From Oikopleura dioica (lineage: Eukaryota > Chordata > Appendicularia > Copelata > Oikopleuridae): a stretch of 64,000 nt of DNA. Of this stretch, positions 9,838 through 22,451 are shown one piece after another. Both the position numbers and the translations under genes were made by a program. The stretch spans positions 5,936,157-6,000,156 of the forward strand of contig OU015566.1 of the NCBI GenBank assembly GCA_907165135.1. Direction: 5' to 3'. The notes beneath the pieces are model-generated. The model was not told where the DNA came from and did not search any database. It saw nothing but the letters and a program-made list of their open reading frames with translations. Position 1 is the stretch's first letter; each line of letters begins with the position of its first letter.

Positions 9838-12320
9838 AAAATAAACTGTGATTTTGCTTAAGGATCGGTATACAAATCCTTGGCCTTTTCAAATTTAAGA
9901 AGAAAAAAGTATACTCATCGATAATTTCGCATATTTTCATAAAAGATTGACCCTGGAAAAATTCGCAAAATTTTCAATTCTCTAAGTCAAAAATCAGATA
10001 AATAATGGTTCTTAGCAGACTTGAGAAGAATCTGATACAGCAAAAAGTAGTTCTGATCAAATTTTTAAATTAGTTATTCTTTCCTCAATTTTAGAAACTG
10101 TTCCCAAGAAAATATCGAACACCATCCTTCGTTGAGGTCTCTTCGTTTGCCGAGTCACTTTTCATAGCCCTCGCTAAAATACGAACTCAGAGAAAAGTAT
10201 TCTCTTAATAGGATGCTAGACTTCTATTAATACGAAATTGATAATATTGATTGTTGGTTTATTTGTAAGAGCTTTCGGCTTTTGCCATCGTCAGTAACTA
10301 GTCAAGTTTAAATACAGTTTGATCTTAAAATAGGATCTTAAAACGATTTCAACTTCTTTCAATTAATAATATTACTATGAACGTTGCTCGAAGCCGGTTC
10401 ATGATTCGCAGAAAGGAATTCTTACTATCGTATATATAGTTATCAGCATTTTTAAAGGTGGAACAGCGATGCTGACCTTAAAAAGGAACTTGAGCGGCGG
10501 CAAAACTGTCGAAGTGTCAGACGAAGAGTCGTAACACCGACTCTCATAATTGAGTTTCTTACCATTTTTCCTCATAGAAGATTTTCTCTCCTGAAAATCG
10601 ATCGCCATGATAATCGAGGATGAGAACGAGATAGTGAAGAATCCCCTATACCAAGCAAGAATCCGGGTAAGAAAAAAATTCATTTACAGCGAGAGCTCAA
10701 TAAGGACTAAAGTATCTCATAATAATAACTTGCTTACATAGGGGCAAAGTTCCATCCTAGATTTACATTTTGTCAAAAGGAAATCTGGATTTGAAAAGGT
10801 TTCTTGTATAATAACTTGGCTCGAAGTTTTGATCTTGACCTAAAATGGTCAAAATGGGCCTTAACCCTAGCCGGCCAAAAATGATTTTCTTCGGGTACCG
10901 GTCAAGAGGCGCCAAATATGGCGCCGCATCGTTTTTTAATAGGAAAAATCAATATTTTTTCTTCCAAACATTAAATTAATATATTAAAAATCATTTTTAT
11001 CAATATAAGCATGGATTAATTGTATAAATTCTAAGAAAATAATGAATCCGAAAAAAAAATTCTCGCTAATGATCATTGACGAGAAAAAAGTCAAAAATTG
11101 ATTTCGGATGAAATTCGCTAAATAATGTTTTTATCTGCTTGTTTTCCAGACGACGATCTTATTTGGGCATAAGAATGGAAAAATACTAGTTTTATAATAT
11201 TTGTTTCGAGAAAAACTAATCGGCCCGCTGCCGGGAAAAAGCTCGGGTACCAGTCAAAGGACGCCATATATGGAGTACTTCCTGTTATTACCCGGCGCCA
11301 TATATGGCGCCTTGAGTTTTCGAGAGAAAATGGCTTTGCCAACATTTTGGTCAATCTGAAATGGGTTTAAACCCCTACCATTCGAAAGGCGATCGTAAAA
11401 AGGTCCTCAAAGTTGATTAAAAAAAATTTTTTTTCTTCAACTTTTGGAGTTAAATGCGATTGAATGACCCTAAGGGTTGATCCAGAATTGGAGTACCTTG
11501 ACCGGCTAAAGTTAAAGAGGCTGCAATTCCGAAGAAATGAGCCTGTAAACGTACCTTTTTTATTTTTTTTTATACAAATTCAGACTCTTATCTTAATTTT
11601 GTCAAAAGATTTTTGAAATTGAAAAACAATAAGTATGAAATTTTATTTTTTGAAAAAAACTATCTTTGGCATTTTACCCAAAATTGGCATTTTTTTTAAA
11701 CCGAGCGACACATTTTCGCTTCTAGTAATGCTTAGAGACTGATTCAAGGAAAACCGAGGCTATCATGATGGTCCTCATCGTCTAAGCTTTCTAAAAAGCC
11801 CCAGATGGAAAAAATCTGAGCCAAAAATTTTTTCCGGCAATTTTTCACGTGACAATATCTCGTAAAAAAATAGTGATAGCAGGTGACAATTAATTATAAC
11901 TTGAGCTAAAATTTTGTGAAGAATTCGATTAATTACTCTGTTTTTAGCCGACACCCGTACCCTTAACATCGAAGCTTAATACTTCGTTTATATTTAAATT
12001 ATGTTAATAGGTTTACCTTTCATTTGATTTTATGACTATATAAATAAGTCAGAATAAATAAGTTGACATGAAAACTTAAAAATCCGCTTTTGAAAGGCAA
12101 AATATTCGGATCCGGCGAGAACCGGCGACACTAGGCGGCGCAGGGCGGCGGAGGGTGGCACAACTCAGCATTTTCGTCATAAAAGTTATTTTCAGTGTCT
12201 CGACTGTGATTGTATTGGGGTTCTGAGAAAAAAGGGAAGGGAAGTATTGTTGTTGCCTCAAGAGGTTTTGTCAACTCGAAGCATCCACACCCAAGAGCAT
12301 GATATCAGAAAATCTGAAGA
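9838..12320. other. 2.5 kb without a gene; palindromic GGCGCC motifs
   Basis: No coherent coding frame is seen. Around 10860-11370 there are related blocks (GGGTACC followed by GTCAA and GGCGCCAAATATGGCGCC or GGCGCCATATATGGCGCC) that may be the edges of a degraded repeat element. A GC-rich patch at 12110-12165 (GGCGGCGCAGGGCGGCGGAG) precedes the next gene and resembles one at 17895-17920. Confidence 0.4.
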
Positions 12321-12329
12321 AAAAAAAAC

Positions 12330-13417
12330 ATGGAAGAAAAAAATGACGGCGAAAATGAGTTTGGCAAAGCATGGAAGCGCAACGGATCCCCAGCAATACA
12401 CATATCTTTTTCTTGGCTCTCTGTTTTGGATCACTGTCATGCTAATAGGTATTTTTGTTGCTTTGTTATCAAAAAATTAGAAATCTAGCGAATATACATT
12501 CTTTGGAAAGATCCCGGGGCGTGAAGACTTTTTTGACTTCTACCTGCCATCGAAATTACAAAAAGTGTGTTCAAATAGCAGAAATGGATTACTGTGGGCA
12601 TTTGATGAAGCAATGTTACGAAACAAAAAAGTTCATCCTTCCTGAACCAGTTTTGAAAATCGAACATATTAAAACTGACACTTATATTTTTTCCGAAGAA
12701 GAAAACGAGATTAATCTCAAACGCTGCCAGAAGAGACAGTTCTACGATCAAAAAATCTGTCAGTATTTCTGCTCAAACACGTTGGTTTTGGAATCAAATC
12801 CTTATCGTTCTACCACCACTTCTCCTTGCCTTTCTATCTGTTTTGAACTAACGAGGGTTTCTGAATTTGCAGGAGACGTTTGTCCAACTCAGAAATATTG
12901 TAAAAATGGATGCCCTTGCCCTTTTTATAAGTGCGAAAAAACGGAGTCACGCAAGAAATTGACTCCTGTTTTTGACCTTTTAGAAATAGAACTCACAGAA
13001 GATTCAATGAAGGCAACCACAACAGAACGTCCAACAACATCTCAGTCTACAACAACTTCTCAGTCCACAACAACTACATATTGGGTTGATAATATCTGGT
13101 GGAAACATCGCATGCCAAAAACTAAAGAAAGCTTGGATGAAATAAATAATTTTACCCCTACATCACAGGAATTAACGTCAACTTCACAAACGGTTCTTTA
13201 TGAAGAAACCATTAAATGGGAATATAATGGAGATGTTAGAGAATTGACAGATGACCGTGAGAATGATCAGAAATTTCCAATTGTTTTGTCGGACTTTAGT
13301 GGCAAGACTACAAATTTTAAGATAAAACCTTCGTTCTCTTATGAAAGTTTTTACAATTATTTTTTTAGCTTATGTTTTTATTTTTTTTATGACGCCGCCA
13401 TTTTTGTCTATATTTAA
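12330..13417 (+). CDS. Cys-rich, Thr-rich protein of the same Cys-module family (about 351 aa)
   Basis: Proposed exons are 12330-12448 and 12481-13417, joined by a 32-nt GT-AG intron that is short even for this genome. The ATG at 12330 is the in-frame start; no signal peptide is evident from it, so the true 5' end may differ. Residues about 70-210 hold paired cysteines ending in Cys-x3-Gly-Cys-Pro-Cys-Pro-x3-Cys, close to the Cys module of the gene at 8400-9777. A linker of repeated Thr-Thr-Ser-Gln-Ser (likely O-glycosylated if secreted) follows, then a hydrophobic C terminus that could be a membrane segment. No propeller blades are present. Function unknown. Confidence 0.55.
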
Positions 13418-14106
13418 TATATATTTCAAATAATATTTATTTTTTCGCTTAAAAGAGACCTATTTTTGGGTCTGTTTTTCGCAAAATAGAACAAAACGCA
13501 ATCTTTTTACTTCGCCGTTTATGAAATTATGTAACTCATCATTCAAATAAATGAATATTTTTACTTTACAGGTTAACCGCGTACTTCGGTTTTATGATCA
13601 TGACAATACAATAAAAAGCAACGAAAGATAAAGATGGCTAAATATGAAAAGAAGACCTGTCAATTGATTGTTTTGTGGCGAATTTACTGAATCGTGCGCT
13701 TCAAAGTTTTGGTAATTCTTAAAATTCCCCAGGTTGCGCGTGTTATTTTAAAAAAATTTCGGTTACTTAATCATAAATGAAAAAAAACACAAAAGTCCAT
13801 TGGTGCTACTTATCTCAACGGAGAACATTATTTGGTCGATGCAGTTGGGAACTTGATGAAATTAAACTACAATGGTCGTTCTCATAGATTTATTGCTAAC
13901 AGACGTAAAGAATTGTAAGGTGTCATCATAAAGGACTTAAAGTAGGGCTGGTTAATTTGGGCCCGATTGTCTGTCAAAGAAAAATAATTCGGGCTCGAGT
14001 GATTTTTTGGTTACGTTCAAGTAGATCAACCTGGCTGCAGTAAGGAACTTGACTACTGTAAGGGTGAAACTGATCGCAAAATCTATTGTCACTTAAACAA
14101 TATTGA
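13418..14106. other. AT-rich DNA with a possible decayed exon
   Basis: From about 13800 to 13918 a plus-strand frame contains a Gly-Glu-His-Tyr-Leu-Val-Asp stretch that ends at a TAA. A second exon-like frame begins near 14028 and runs into the transposon at 14116. I cannot assign either to a family. Confidence 0.3.
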
Positions 14107-14115
14107 AGAAATAGA

Positions 14116-15354
14116 GGGTGCGCGTCAGTTAAGGCGTTTTTGCCATTTGCGTTCTTTAAGGCATTGCGTCAGTTAAGGCACTTGCGTCAGTTAAGGCGCT
14201 GAAATATGACTAGCGGAATTCTGATATCAACTAGGGTCTGCTAAATTACCTCGATTGTAACTTTCCTTGAAATTCTTCTCATTTCAATCTGAAATTTAAC
14301 AGCGTATGATTTAAATTTCAGATAATTTCAATTACATTGAAAACGATCTGAGAAAATTAACTAAATTTTAGTGTCGAACCTTTATTTTTACAAATAATAA
14401 ATTATTTCTATCATGAAAAACTTCAAATTCAATAATAAACCAGCGGTTCAGCTTATATTGAATATAAAAGATTTTCTCGAGAAAATATTAACTCTGGCAC
14501 TTACCCTAGGAATTGGTAAAGTAATATTTTATCAAGAAATCTAGCAGACCCTACTTCGAATCAGAATTCCACTAGTCATTTTTCAGCGCCTTAACTGACG
14601 CAAGCGCCTTAACTGACGCAATGCCTTAAGGAGGTGTGGGGCGACTTGGCGAAAATTCGAATTTTAAAATTTTCTTTCCATTTTTAGAAAGCCCACATCA
14701 AGAGCATCAAAAAATGTCTTTAGCTTTTTTTCTCAATGTCAACAAAAGTTTGTGAAAAACGGGATTTAAAATTGGCATTTCTATGAAAATTCGTGAATTT
14801 AGATTTATTAAAGTCTTTTAAGTGTAATTATTTTAGTATTTTTAGAAAGCTTACGACTCGCTGAGTATTTTAATTCATTACAGTGACTCACTTATCTAAC
14901 TGTATTACGAGTTAGTGCAATTTTAGATTTCATTTTTTTGACCATTTGAAACCCGATTTTCGATTGAAGTTTTAAAATAAGCAATTTTTGCGAAAAATTA
15001 AATTCCTTCAATTCAACCCTAGAACAGCGTTTAAACTTCCTTTTCAGCGTCTAAGTTTTAAAAAATTAAAATATTTTCATTAAAAAAATCGCGTTCGAAA
15101 ATGACGCAAAATGACGATTTTCACGGACATGACATGGAGTCGAGGTCATTATGGCCAGAATCCCTTAATCATTTTTTCTGAAAAAAATTTCAACTCTAGT
15201 TTAGGGTCCAATCTATAAATAGAAGAAGAGTTTTTAAAAATTTTATTACCCATCTGAGCTTGAGGGCTGTTTGAAAATGGTCAATTTGCCGAAATTTGCC
15301 CCACACATCCTTAAAGAACGCAAATGGCAAAAACGCCTTAACTGACGCGCACCC
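14116..15354. mobile_element. MITE-like element with inverted ends and 9-bp target duplication
   Basis: The left end begins GGGTGCGCGTCAGTTAAGGC and continues for about 45 bases; the right end is its reverse complement. The repeat AGAAATAGA (14107-14115 and 15355-15363) flanks it. The arms go on with GTGTGGGGC on the inner side of a nested insertion. No transposase is visible. A 9-bp duplication would fit a Mutator-like origin, but 8 bp cannot be excluded because the boundary base is ambiguous. Confidence 0.75.
14162..14623. mobile_element. 462-bp MITE nested in the previous element
   Basis: Ends are CATTGCGTCAGTTAAGGCAC and the inverse, with about 100 bases of inverted similarity per arm. 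It interrupts the left arm of the outer element. The flanking 8-mers CTTTAAGG (14154-14161) and CCTTAAGG (14624-14631) differ at one base, as expected for an older 8-bp duplication. CA...TG ends and an 8-bp duplication suggest hAT, as an inference. Both elements share the GCGTCAGTTAAGGC motif, so the inner one may have targeted a related sequence. Confidence 0.7.
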
Positions 15355-15454
15355 AGAAATAGAATGTCAAAAAATGGCTGTGCAGTTAAATATGAAGAAT
15401 CAAGATTCTTGTGACTCAATGAATGCAATTTAACCTTACGACGATAAACGAAAA

Positions 15455-15725
15455 TTTCCCGCACCGACGACAATGTGTCGTATATGATACATCGCCTTTA
15501 CTATTTTCTAGAGGCGATTATAATGGCCAAACCCGAGGTTATGCCACACCCGAACAAAAATTAGATTCTGGAACAAAATTCAAGCCTCAATTCTAACCAG
15601 AACTCAAACCAAAATCCCCAAAAAATGTAAAATTTTCCCGGCGGAAGATATCTTACCGACGACAATGTGTCGTATATGACACATCGCCTTTACCGCCTTC
15701 TAGAGGTCGTTTTATAGGCCAAACT
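15455..15725. repeat. Two ~195-bp tandem units with an imperfect palindrome
   Basis: The block GACGACAATGTGTCGTATAT, followed by GA(C/T)ACATCGCCTTTAC and TTCTAGAGG, occurs near 15457 and again near 15657. Each contains TGTGTC...GACACA around a GTATAT centre. No coding potential is seen. Confidence 0.6.
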
Positions 15726-15900
15726 CCAGTCTAAATACAAGCTCGAGCCCAAATTAGAATCTAGGACGGAATTTAGACCCAGACAGATACCCAAACCCGA
15801 TCCACAACCCAAAAATTAAACTGGTTCTTCGGTGGAAAAAAGTCCTCTCTTGTTATTTTTCGGAAATACTTCAAAGTGGAGCAAAACTTTGAAGCCGATT

Positions 15901-16588
15901 TTAAGGGTAGGATCCCCGTACAGGCCCAAAGCAGAGAGACTCTCCTCCGAACCCAACAATGCTGGTTAGGCGTGTAATGGCTTAAAATAAAGTTCGATCC
16001 AAGATCTTCTGATTGATACGAGATTTTTACAAAATTCTTAGAAAAATGTCACGAGCTAGTCGCTCAAAGTTGTCGTCTCAGCGAAAAATCGCAAAATAAG
16101 CCTATATTCAAGGCGACTCACCTCAAAAAATTGTAAAGAAAACCGATCGAATATTTTTTGAGAGTAAAGCTTAGAACATTATCTTAGAACTGAAACGAGC
16201 ATTTTCCAAATGGTCAAAATTTTCAATGTAAAAATTTTTAGAGTATGAAGGTATCTGGTTTTTGTCCCTTTGGCCCCCTAAATTGCCTTGCGGGCATAGT
16301 CCAAAAGGCACTGTCTTCATTCCAAATTAATCTCTTGAACATGAGCTTACAAAAAAGGTATCATATGACAACCTAGCAAAACGACCGAAAAAGATGAAAA
16401 TTTAAGAATTTCCGCCTTCTAGCCAAAATACACTAATTTCGCCATTTTCAATTGCAATTTGCGGGAAAACGGATTGAGACAGAGTAAATGCTTATCTGAA
16501 GTTTTATGGTCAGAATTTCATGAGAATTTTGAAAAGAGATTTTAAAATAGACTCTGAGACTTGATGCTGTACGGAGATCCTACCTTAA
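15901..16588. repeat. Fold-back repeat, 22-bp inverted ends
   Basis: TTAAGGGTAGGATCCCCGTA (15901-15920) is matched, inverted and with two differences, at 16568-16588. The ~690 bp between have no open frame. It is probably a degraded MITE. Confidence 0.5.
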
Positions 16589-16976
16589 TTCAGATTTTCG
16601 CATAAAATCACTAATTTCGGTTTACTTGCACAATTTGGACCTTTTTTGTTTAGCAGATTTCTCGAAAAAGGGCCGAATTGTGCGGGTCCGAAATTCGAAT
16701 TAATTTGCTGTTACTTTAAAAAAGATCAATTTTGGAGCCCTAAAATGTTGAAATATCACTTTTTTCGTCAATTTTCCCCGTAAATTCTACGTGTTTACCA
16801 GAAGAAAGATTAAGAAATAGCATTTATCTCGTAAATACATCTTACAAAATACGTTTGAGCAAGCAAATTCGACAGAAATTCACAAAGATGGCTTATTGAG
16901 CGAATTTCATTAATTTTTGCAAAATTCGGAAAAAGGGCCGAATTGTGCGGGTCCAAATTGTGCGAGTCAACTGTAA
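16589..16976. repeat. Spaced direct repeat of AAAAAGGGCCGAATTGTGCG
   Basis: The 24-mer starting AAAAAGGGCCGAATTGTGCG occurs near 16666 and again near 16930, about 265 bp apart. Nothing else is recognised here. Confidence 0.4.
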
Positions 16977-17749
16977 TTAAGGATATAAGCTATGAATTTG
17001 AACTTTTGTAGCGCCTAAATGGGAAGTAGGATCATTTTCATTTCAAAAGCAATCCTACCTAAAAATGCACGCAAAACTCAAATCTGGTATTTTAAAAAAA
17101 ATTTTATAGAAAATTCTCCTTTTAGAGCGTTTTCAAATCTTACGATCTCGATTTCTCGAAATTTTTTCATTGAATCGCTAAAACTAAACCGTGCCAATTA
17201 TTTCGATGATGTTAAGCTAAAAAATTGACGGGCTTTTTTTCCAAAACTCCCTCGAATTTTCATTCTAGCGTTTTCCTCTTTCTTGCTCGTGTTTTTCTTC
17301 TTTTTGTGCTTTTTCGCGTGCAACCAATCAAAGCGCTCCGCTCAACCGCGCCAATCTCACGGAAAAGAGGAGTCGAGAGAGCGAGCGCCCAGCGCGCCGC
17401 TTTTTACACTATTCACGCGCTGGGTAAGCCTCATGGAAATGGCTCTAAAATCGGTTTTGGTCGGAATTAGGGAAAACTGAACCGTCAATTTTGTAGATAA
17501 GGGTTAAGAGAAGTTATTTATCGAAAAAACTCAACCATTTTATGGAACCATTTAGTGGAAAAATTTCGAGGAATCGCGATCGTAAGATTTGAAAACGCTC
17601 TAAAATGAAAATTTTCTATAAAATTTTTTTTTAAAGTACCAGATTTGAGTTTTACGTGCATTTTTAAGTAGGATTACTCTTGAAGTGAAAATGATCCTAC
17701 TTCGCATTTAGGCGCTACGAAAGTTCAAATTCATAGCTTATATCCTTAA
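16977..17749. mobile_element. Fold-back element with ~200-bp arms and a GC-rich core
   Basis: The left arm (16977-17175) starts TTAAGGATATAAGCTATGAA; the right arm (about 17545-17749) is its inverted copy. The arms include GTAGGATCATTTTCA and GATTTGAAAACGCTCTAAAA motifs. The core (about 17320-17460) is much richer in G+C and contains CCAATCAAAGCGCTCCGCTC, which looks like captured promoter-type DNA. No clear target duplication is seen, so the exact ends are approximate. Confidence 0.6.
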
Positions 17750-18350
17750 GCGCGTGGCGGGCCAGAGGCCCTTACGCGCGCATTTTCTGGTAGAAAACTC
17801 ATTAAATTGGCGGGGCCCAACTCTCGCTCTTGTTCAGAATTGTTTCTTAGGTTATTGTTGGGTCGGATGAGTGCCGGATGATTTCGGACCGGGCGACGCT
17901 GGGCGGCGCAGGGCGGCACAATTCAATACCCCCCATTTTGAGGCTTCATTTTTGGGAGTCTTCTTCTTCATCCCAAAAATTGCATTTGAAAATTGGACTT
18001 TTCGCCGAAAATTGACGAGAATGACCTTATTTTTGCGAAAATTCTAATTTTCTTAGTTAAAAATTTTTCTTGTCAAGTTTATGAAAGAAATGCTGATATT
18101 TCAGTTATTCGGAGGTAAATCGGGTCAAATTTTTCGATTTATTAAATTGCTCATATTTGCCAGCCCTTACATTAACTATATCTTTGTTTAGAGGATTTTT
18201 TGTATTTCACTTTGGTTCTGCGATAGGAACCCATCGAATTGAGATTCGTCGAAAAGAAAATGATAGATTTATTTTTCCAGTTGTTGTCATCTGAAAAAGG
18301 TCGAAAAATGATTACGAATCAAATCTGACAGAAATAGGCTTTGATTATTT
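17750..18350. other. Intergenic, no recognised gene
   Basis: A GC-rich patch near 17895-17920 (GGGCGACGCTGGGCGGCGCA) is followed by AT-rich DNA. The missing 5' exon(s) of the propeller gene that follows should lie here. Confidence 0.3.
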
Positions 18351-18352
18351 TT

Positions 18353-21300
18353 GAGCTTTTCTAGCTCTCCGAATAGAAGATCGGATAAATGCTATTATTA
18401 CGCTCCTGATTACAATCTTGATCGTTTCGAAGAAGCACAAGGATTCATTGCAAGCAATCATTTCAATGCAAAAGTTTCCGCAATTAGTTTCAATGATTTT
18501 TTTCATCTTATGAGTGTCAGGCTTGGCGAACATTTCATCAAACTCTCCAAAACTAAGGCATTAAACCGAATAAGGCAAAGTGAGGAATTGGAAAGAGGGT
18601 GGAAAAAGGACGAAATCAAATTGCCCACGGAGTTTAAAAGCCTGGATCCCGTCCACGTCGTCCCTTTGAAACGAGTTAAAAACAATTTATTATTCTTATT
18701 TGGAAGAGGCTTATCAATTATAGCTCAAAAAAGATAGATTCCGGAAAACTGATTCTTATTATGGTAGCAAGAAGTATTTCCCTCTCTAACACACTATATT
18801 CGGTCTTATTGGATGCAGATGGAAAATTTTTCTCAATTGGTAGAGAGTGGATTGGCTCTTTAATTAAATATCAAAAAAAATCAATCTGCGATTCGAAATT
18901 ATTTGCCCCAGATGATTTGTATTACACAAATCTAGGAGGAATCATAAATGATGAATGCGAGTACTTTGCGAATGGCATCATCAACGACGAAAAAATTTAT
19001 ATTGAAAACTATATTTTTGATGCAAGATTTGAGGTTGTATTTAATTTAGGAAATGGTTGATAACTCTTGTTCAAAAACATAGACAAGTCCACATTTTAAC
19101 CAATAAACAAGACGAAATCGAAATCGAGTTTGTGCAGCAAAAAGCAGTAATGGAAATGCATGTGACCAGTAATCCTTATTTTGCATTCCACAAAGATGTC
19201 TTTCCGGCTTTTTCAAAAAATAGCGTCAAGCCCCAGCGACGATTTCCTATCCCAAGCCCGACCTTTACAACAATCATACCTAATAATATTTGGGATGAAC
19301 CTTTTTCGTTGCTTGAAGGATTTAAACATATTTCGACTGTCGAGATGAAACTGAATGGACAAGAAAGTTTCGACCTGAGCATTGATTTTCAGGGGAGTCT
19401 TCGCGCTCATAGAGAAAGTAAAATCCTTGAATGCAAATTCTTTGATGGAACGACCCTTTTCAGCTTCGGAATATCATCAGATAGCTCTCTTTGGATTTTT
19501 TCTGATTTTTTTAATGAACGGTTTATTTTGAAATCAAACTCTTCAGAATTGGTTGAATTGGGAATTTCATTTATTCTTGATCACTCTTCAAAATTATACT
19601 TTATTGAGTTTCTTGAGGAAGGGTTGTAACAGATAATTATATTTTTAAATTTCACCAATATTTATTTAAAAGATAAAAAAAAGCGGTGGCGGCCGGCTTT
19701 GTTCGTGAATTACAAAAGTCATTCGAAAAATAAAAAAATTTATGGCCGATAATTGCTCATAATTTTTTCAAAATGTGTTTAAACTTGAGAAAAATAAGCT
19801 TCTGCCAAGCTTATCAGTTCTCTACCAGTAAATGCGCAAAGCGCACACTCATGGCAAATTTGTAGTTCGTTGCGAACTGCCTAGGAAGATTACCAACGGC
19901 CTTCGCAAGATAATGATGAGCGTTCGCAAACAAGGCCGCCATACACAAAAATAATTCAAAGTCACTGATAAGTTAAAAAGTGATATGAGGAATTTCCGCA
20001 CCTCAAGCCCGCACTTTTTCTACTCTTCTCTCGTTCTTTAGGAAGCATAAACTTGTCACACAATTGAATTTATTTATTTTTATATATTAAAAATTATTCA
20101 ACTCCAAAAGGATTATACAAAAATGTGGGGACACAAATCAAAAATTGAAATCAAAGGACTGGAGAATATTCTCAACAAAAAAATCAGGATTTATAAGTGT
20201 GACAATAGCACTAAAATCAAAAAACTCATTCACTCGAAGCCGAGGCAGATCAACGTTATTCCTTCTCGTAACTCTTATGATTTTTACGAACCTTATTCAT
20301 TGCTAATAGATGAGTACATTAAAAAACCGGGATATTTTTATTCCCCGTCGGAAACGAGATTTGTTAAAAGCCAGACCATTTCGAATTACATAATGAACTC
20401 GAGACATGCGCTTGTTAACGATTATGTGCATATATTTGGAGGCTTTTATAATCCTTTAGGGGTAAGCATTTGTTTCAAGCATAAAGCTTTGAATATTTTA
20501 TTGTCGTAGCGCCGAATCCCTGTTACGAATTTTTTTCAGAAACTGTACTTAAAATCAATTTTTCAACCAGCCTTTTTTTTAGGTATTTTCTAGAGTGTTT
20601 GTATCTAATAATCTAATTGGCATTTTTGATTTCTTTTCTCAAAAAAGGGCAATCTCTCGCAAAAAAATAGTAATATTTTTTATACCGTGATTTTATTATG
20701 ACATTTGACAAGCGATTTAAGGGCGCTTGAGCCAAGGCCAAGATAAAATCTCGTTTTTGTCTTAAAATAATTCGTCCGTGTCTGTGTTCTCCGTTAAAAT
20801 CTAAAGTCTAGTCAGTCCGTGTTCGGATATAAAAACGGATTTTCGTCCGGTGTTTTTCGAACAAGTCCGTTTTAGTCCTTTTTTCCCCTTGAAATCCGGA
20901 CATATTTTTTGGTATCATTTTAAAGCAGCTTTTCCACTGAAAACGGATATGATATCTCCATTACGTGAAAATAGACTTCTAAAATTATAATTTTTCAGTA
21001 TACTTTATTGAATTTTATTGAATTTATATTAATTCTTTAAGGAAGATTCTTAAATTGCATTCTGAAGTGGGTTTTTCGTATTATTATTTTTCAAAATATG
21101 TCCAAAGAAGAAACTTATATATCAATTTATAAAAAATCAAATATGCAACGGGTTTATCGATATATAAACCTTAGATTTCTCTTTAGATATCTCGATTAGA
21201 TGGCTGTCAATTTACAAAACTATCAATTGAACTTATTTTTTCATACTCATCTGATCATGCAGCTTTAACAGTTGACGAAGGTAGCAAAGGTTAGAATATT

Positions 21301-22451
21301 AACGTTTATATAAGAAAGGTTATTGTGAGTGCGAAATATATAAATGATATACAATAACTTGAAGGAGAGGCGTCGAGATATTTTTCGTCATTTTGTAAAG
21401 GCTGTTACTAGTTATTACTTTTAATGCCAAATAATGAGCATAAACATCGTAAAAATTCTTTCCTAAAAACGCTTCTATATTTCTTCAACCCTTTTTCATA
21501 TACCTGAGTATTCAAAATTGACCTGCTTAATCAGAAATTTCTACATTTTTTGCCACGGGATACTCGATATCCCGATACTTCGTACCCATAGTCAGTGGGC
21601 AATAGTCTGTTTGCCATAGAAAACACATTGACATGACCTTTTAACTAGCGAAAAATCGACAATGATTCTTTTTTTTAAGCACTCATTTGTTTCGGTAATT
21701 GGTATTCAAAAACATGCGAGTTGTTTGATGGACTTAATTCAACGAGAACATTTTCGGCAAAACACGATCACGACGAAGGTGAATTGGGTTTATATAATGG
21801 TAATCCGACAGCAATCGGAGGAGATAGATATGCAAGTTTATTTTGGGATGATACTGAAGCACATGTTGAAACGTTGACAGAAGATGGCTGGATTTCACTG
21901 CAGAAACATCCACGGTAGTTTTGAAGTAAAAAAATCATACTATTATTTAGGACATTACAAAAATTTTCTGCAGTTGGGCTACCTTCAGGAAGTCTTCTTA
22001 CCATCGGAGGCCACGAGAGTTGGTATAGCCCATTGGATGAAGTTTGGCGACTTATGAAGAACGAGTGGTCAATTGCCGGCGTTCTTTCCGAAGTAATTAA
22101 GCAGGGTTTTTCTGACCACAAGAATATATTAAATAGCATAACATTAACCCGTTAGTCAAACCATATTATTTGTTTGAGTGTTGTAAAAATTGTATAAATA
22201 TTATTCTTAGACACTTTTTTGTGAAGGCTGATAAAGGATATCGTATGTTATTTGTGAGATTATAAACAAAATGTTCTTTACTCAAATAATATGATATAAA
22301 TTGCCAAAAATTAAAAAAATCATATTTTTAGGCTATGCATCATACATCCGCATTACTTTTGGACCGGTCTATCATTATTTTCCCCGGCGAAGCTTATGGA
22401 TATGAATTTCCGATTCAAAATATGACATTAGGTGAAGGTTACAGAATTTGA
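18353..22451 (+). CDS. Kelch-like propeller family member (copy C), partial model
   Basis: Coding blocks in order: 18353-18674; 18734 to about 19048; about 19105-19625; about 20108-20463; about 21715-21915; about 21952-22091; 22333-22451. Several joins use GT-AG and keep frame (18675-18733; 19049-19104; 21916-21951; 22092-22332). The N-terminal block matches copy A from the Cys-Tyr-Tyr-Tyr motif onward. Later blocks carry Kelch-type motifs such as Ile-Phe-Gly-Gly, Leu-Thr-Ile-Gly-Gly and Ile-Phe-Pro-Gly, and the Glu-Thr-Leu-Thr-Glu-Asn/Asp-Gly-Trp blade shared with copy A. The first exon and the ~1.2 kb stretch at 20464-21714 are unresolved; compared with copy A a piece of one blade seems missing. 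It may be a functional gene or an early pseudogene. Ligand and location are unknown; an extracellular role is inferred from the secreted relative. Confidence 0.5.
19640..20100. repeat. Probable MITE inside an intron of copy C
   Basis: GGCGGCCGGCTTTGTTCG (near 19687) is mirrored by CGCAAACAAGGCCGCC (near 19925), about 240 bp apart. No open frame is seen. The element would account for the unusual length of this intron. Confidence 0.4.
20510..21680. other. Long AT-rich stretch within the copy C gene
   Basis: No coding similarity to copy A is found here. It is either a long intron or inserted, decayed repeat DNA. Nothing specific is recognised. Confidence 0.3.

Larger units (their letters stand above)
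14028..15432 (+). pseudogene. Cys-containing exon split by a nested transposon
   Basis: The frame from about 14028 to 14115 contains Pro-Gly-Cys, Tyr-Cys and Tyr-Cys-His. After skipping 14116-15363 (element plus one copy of its 9-bp target duplication) the same frame resumes at 15364 with Cys-Gln-Lys and ends at TAA 15430-15432. The restored frame shows that the insertion hit a coding exon. The parent gene is not recognised. Confidence 0.5.

Noticed and set aside
13830-13918. FLYWCH-type zinc finger exon
   Set aside because: Only the first few residues look similar; the required Cys and His residues are absent.
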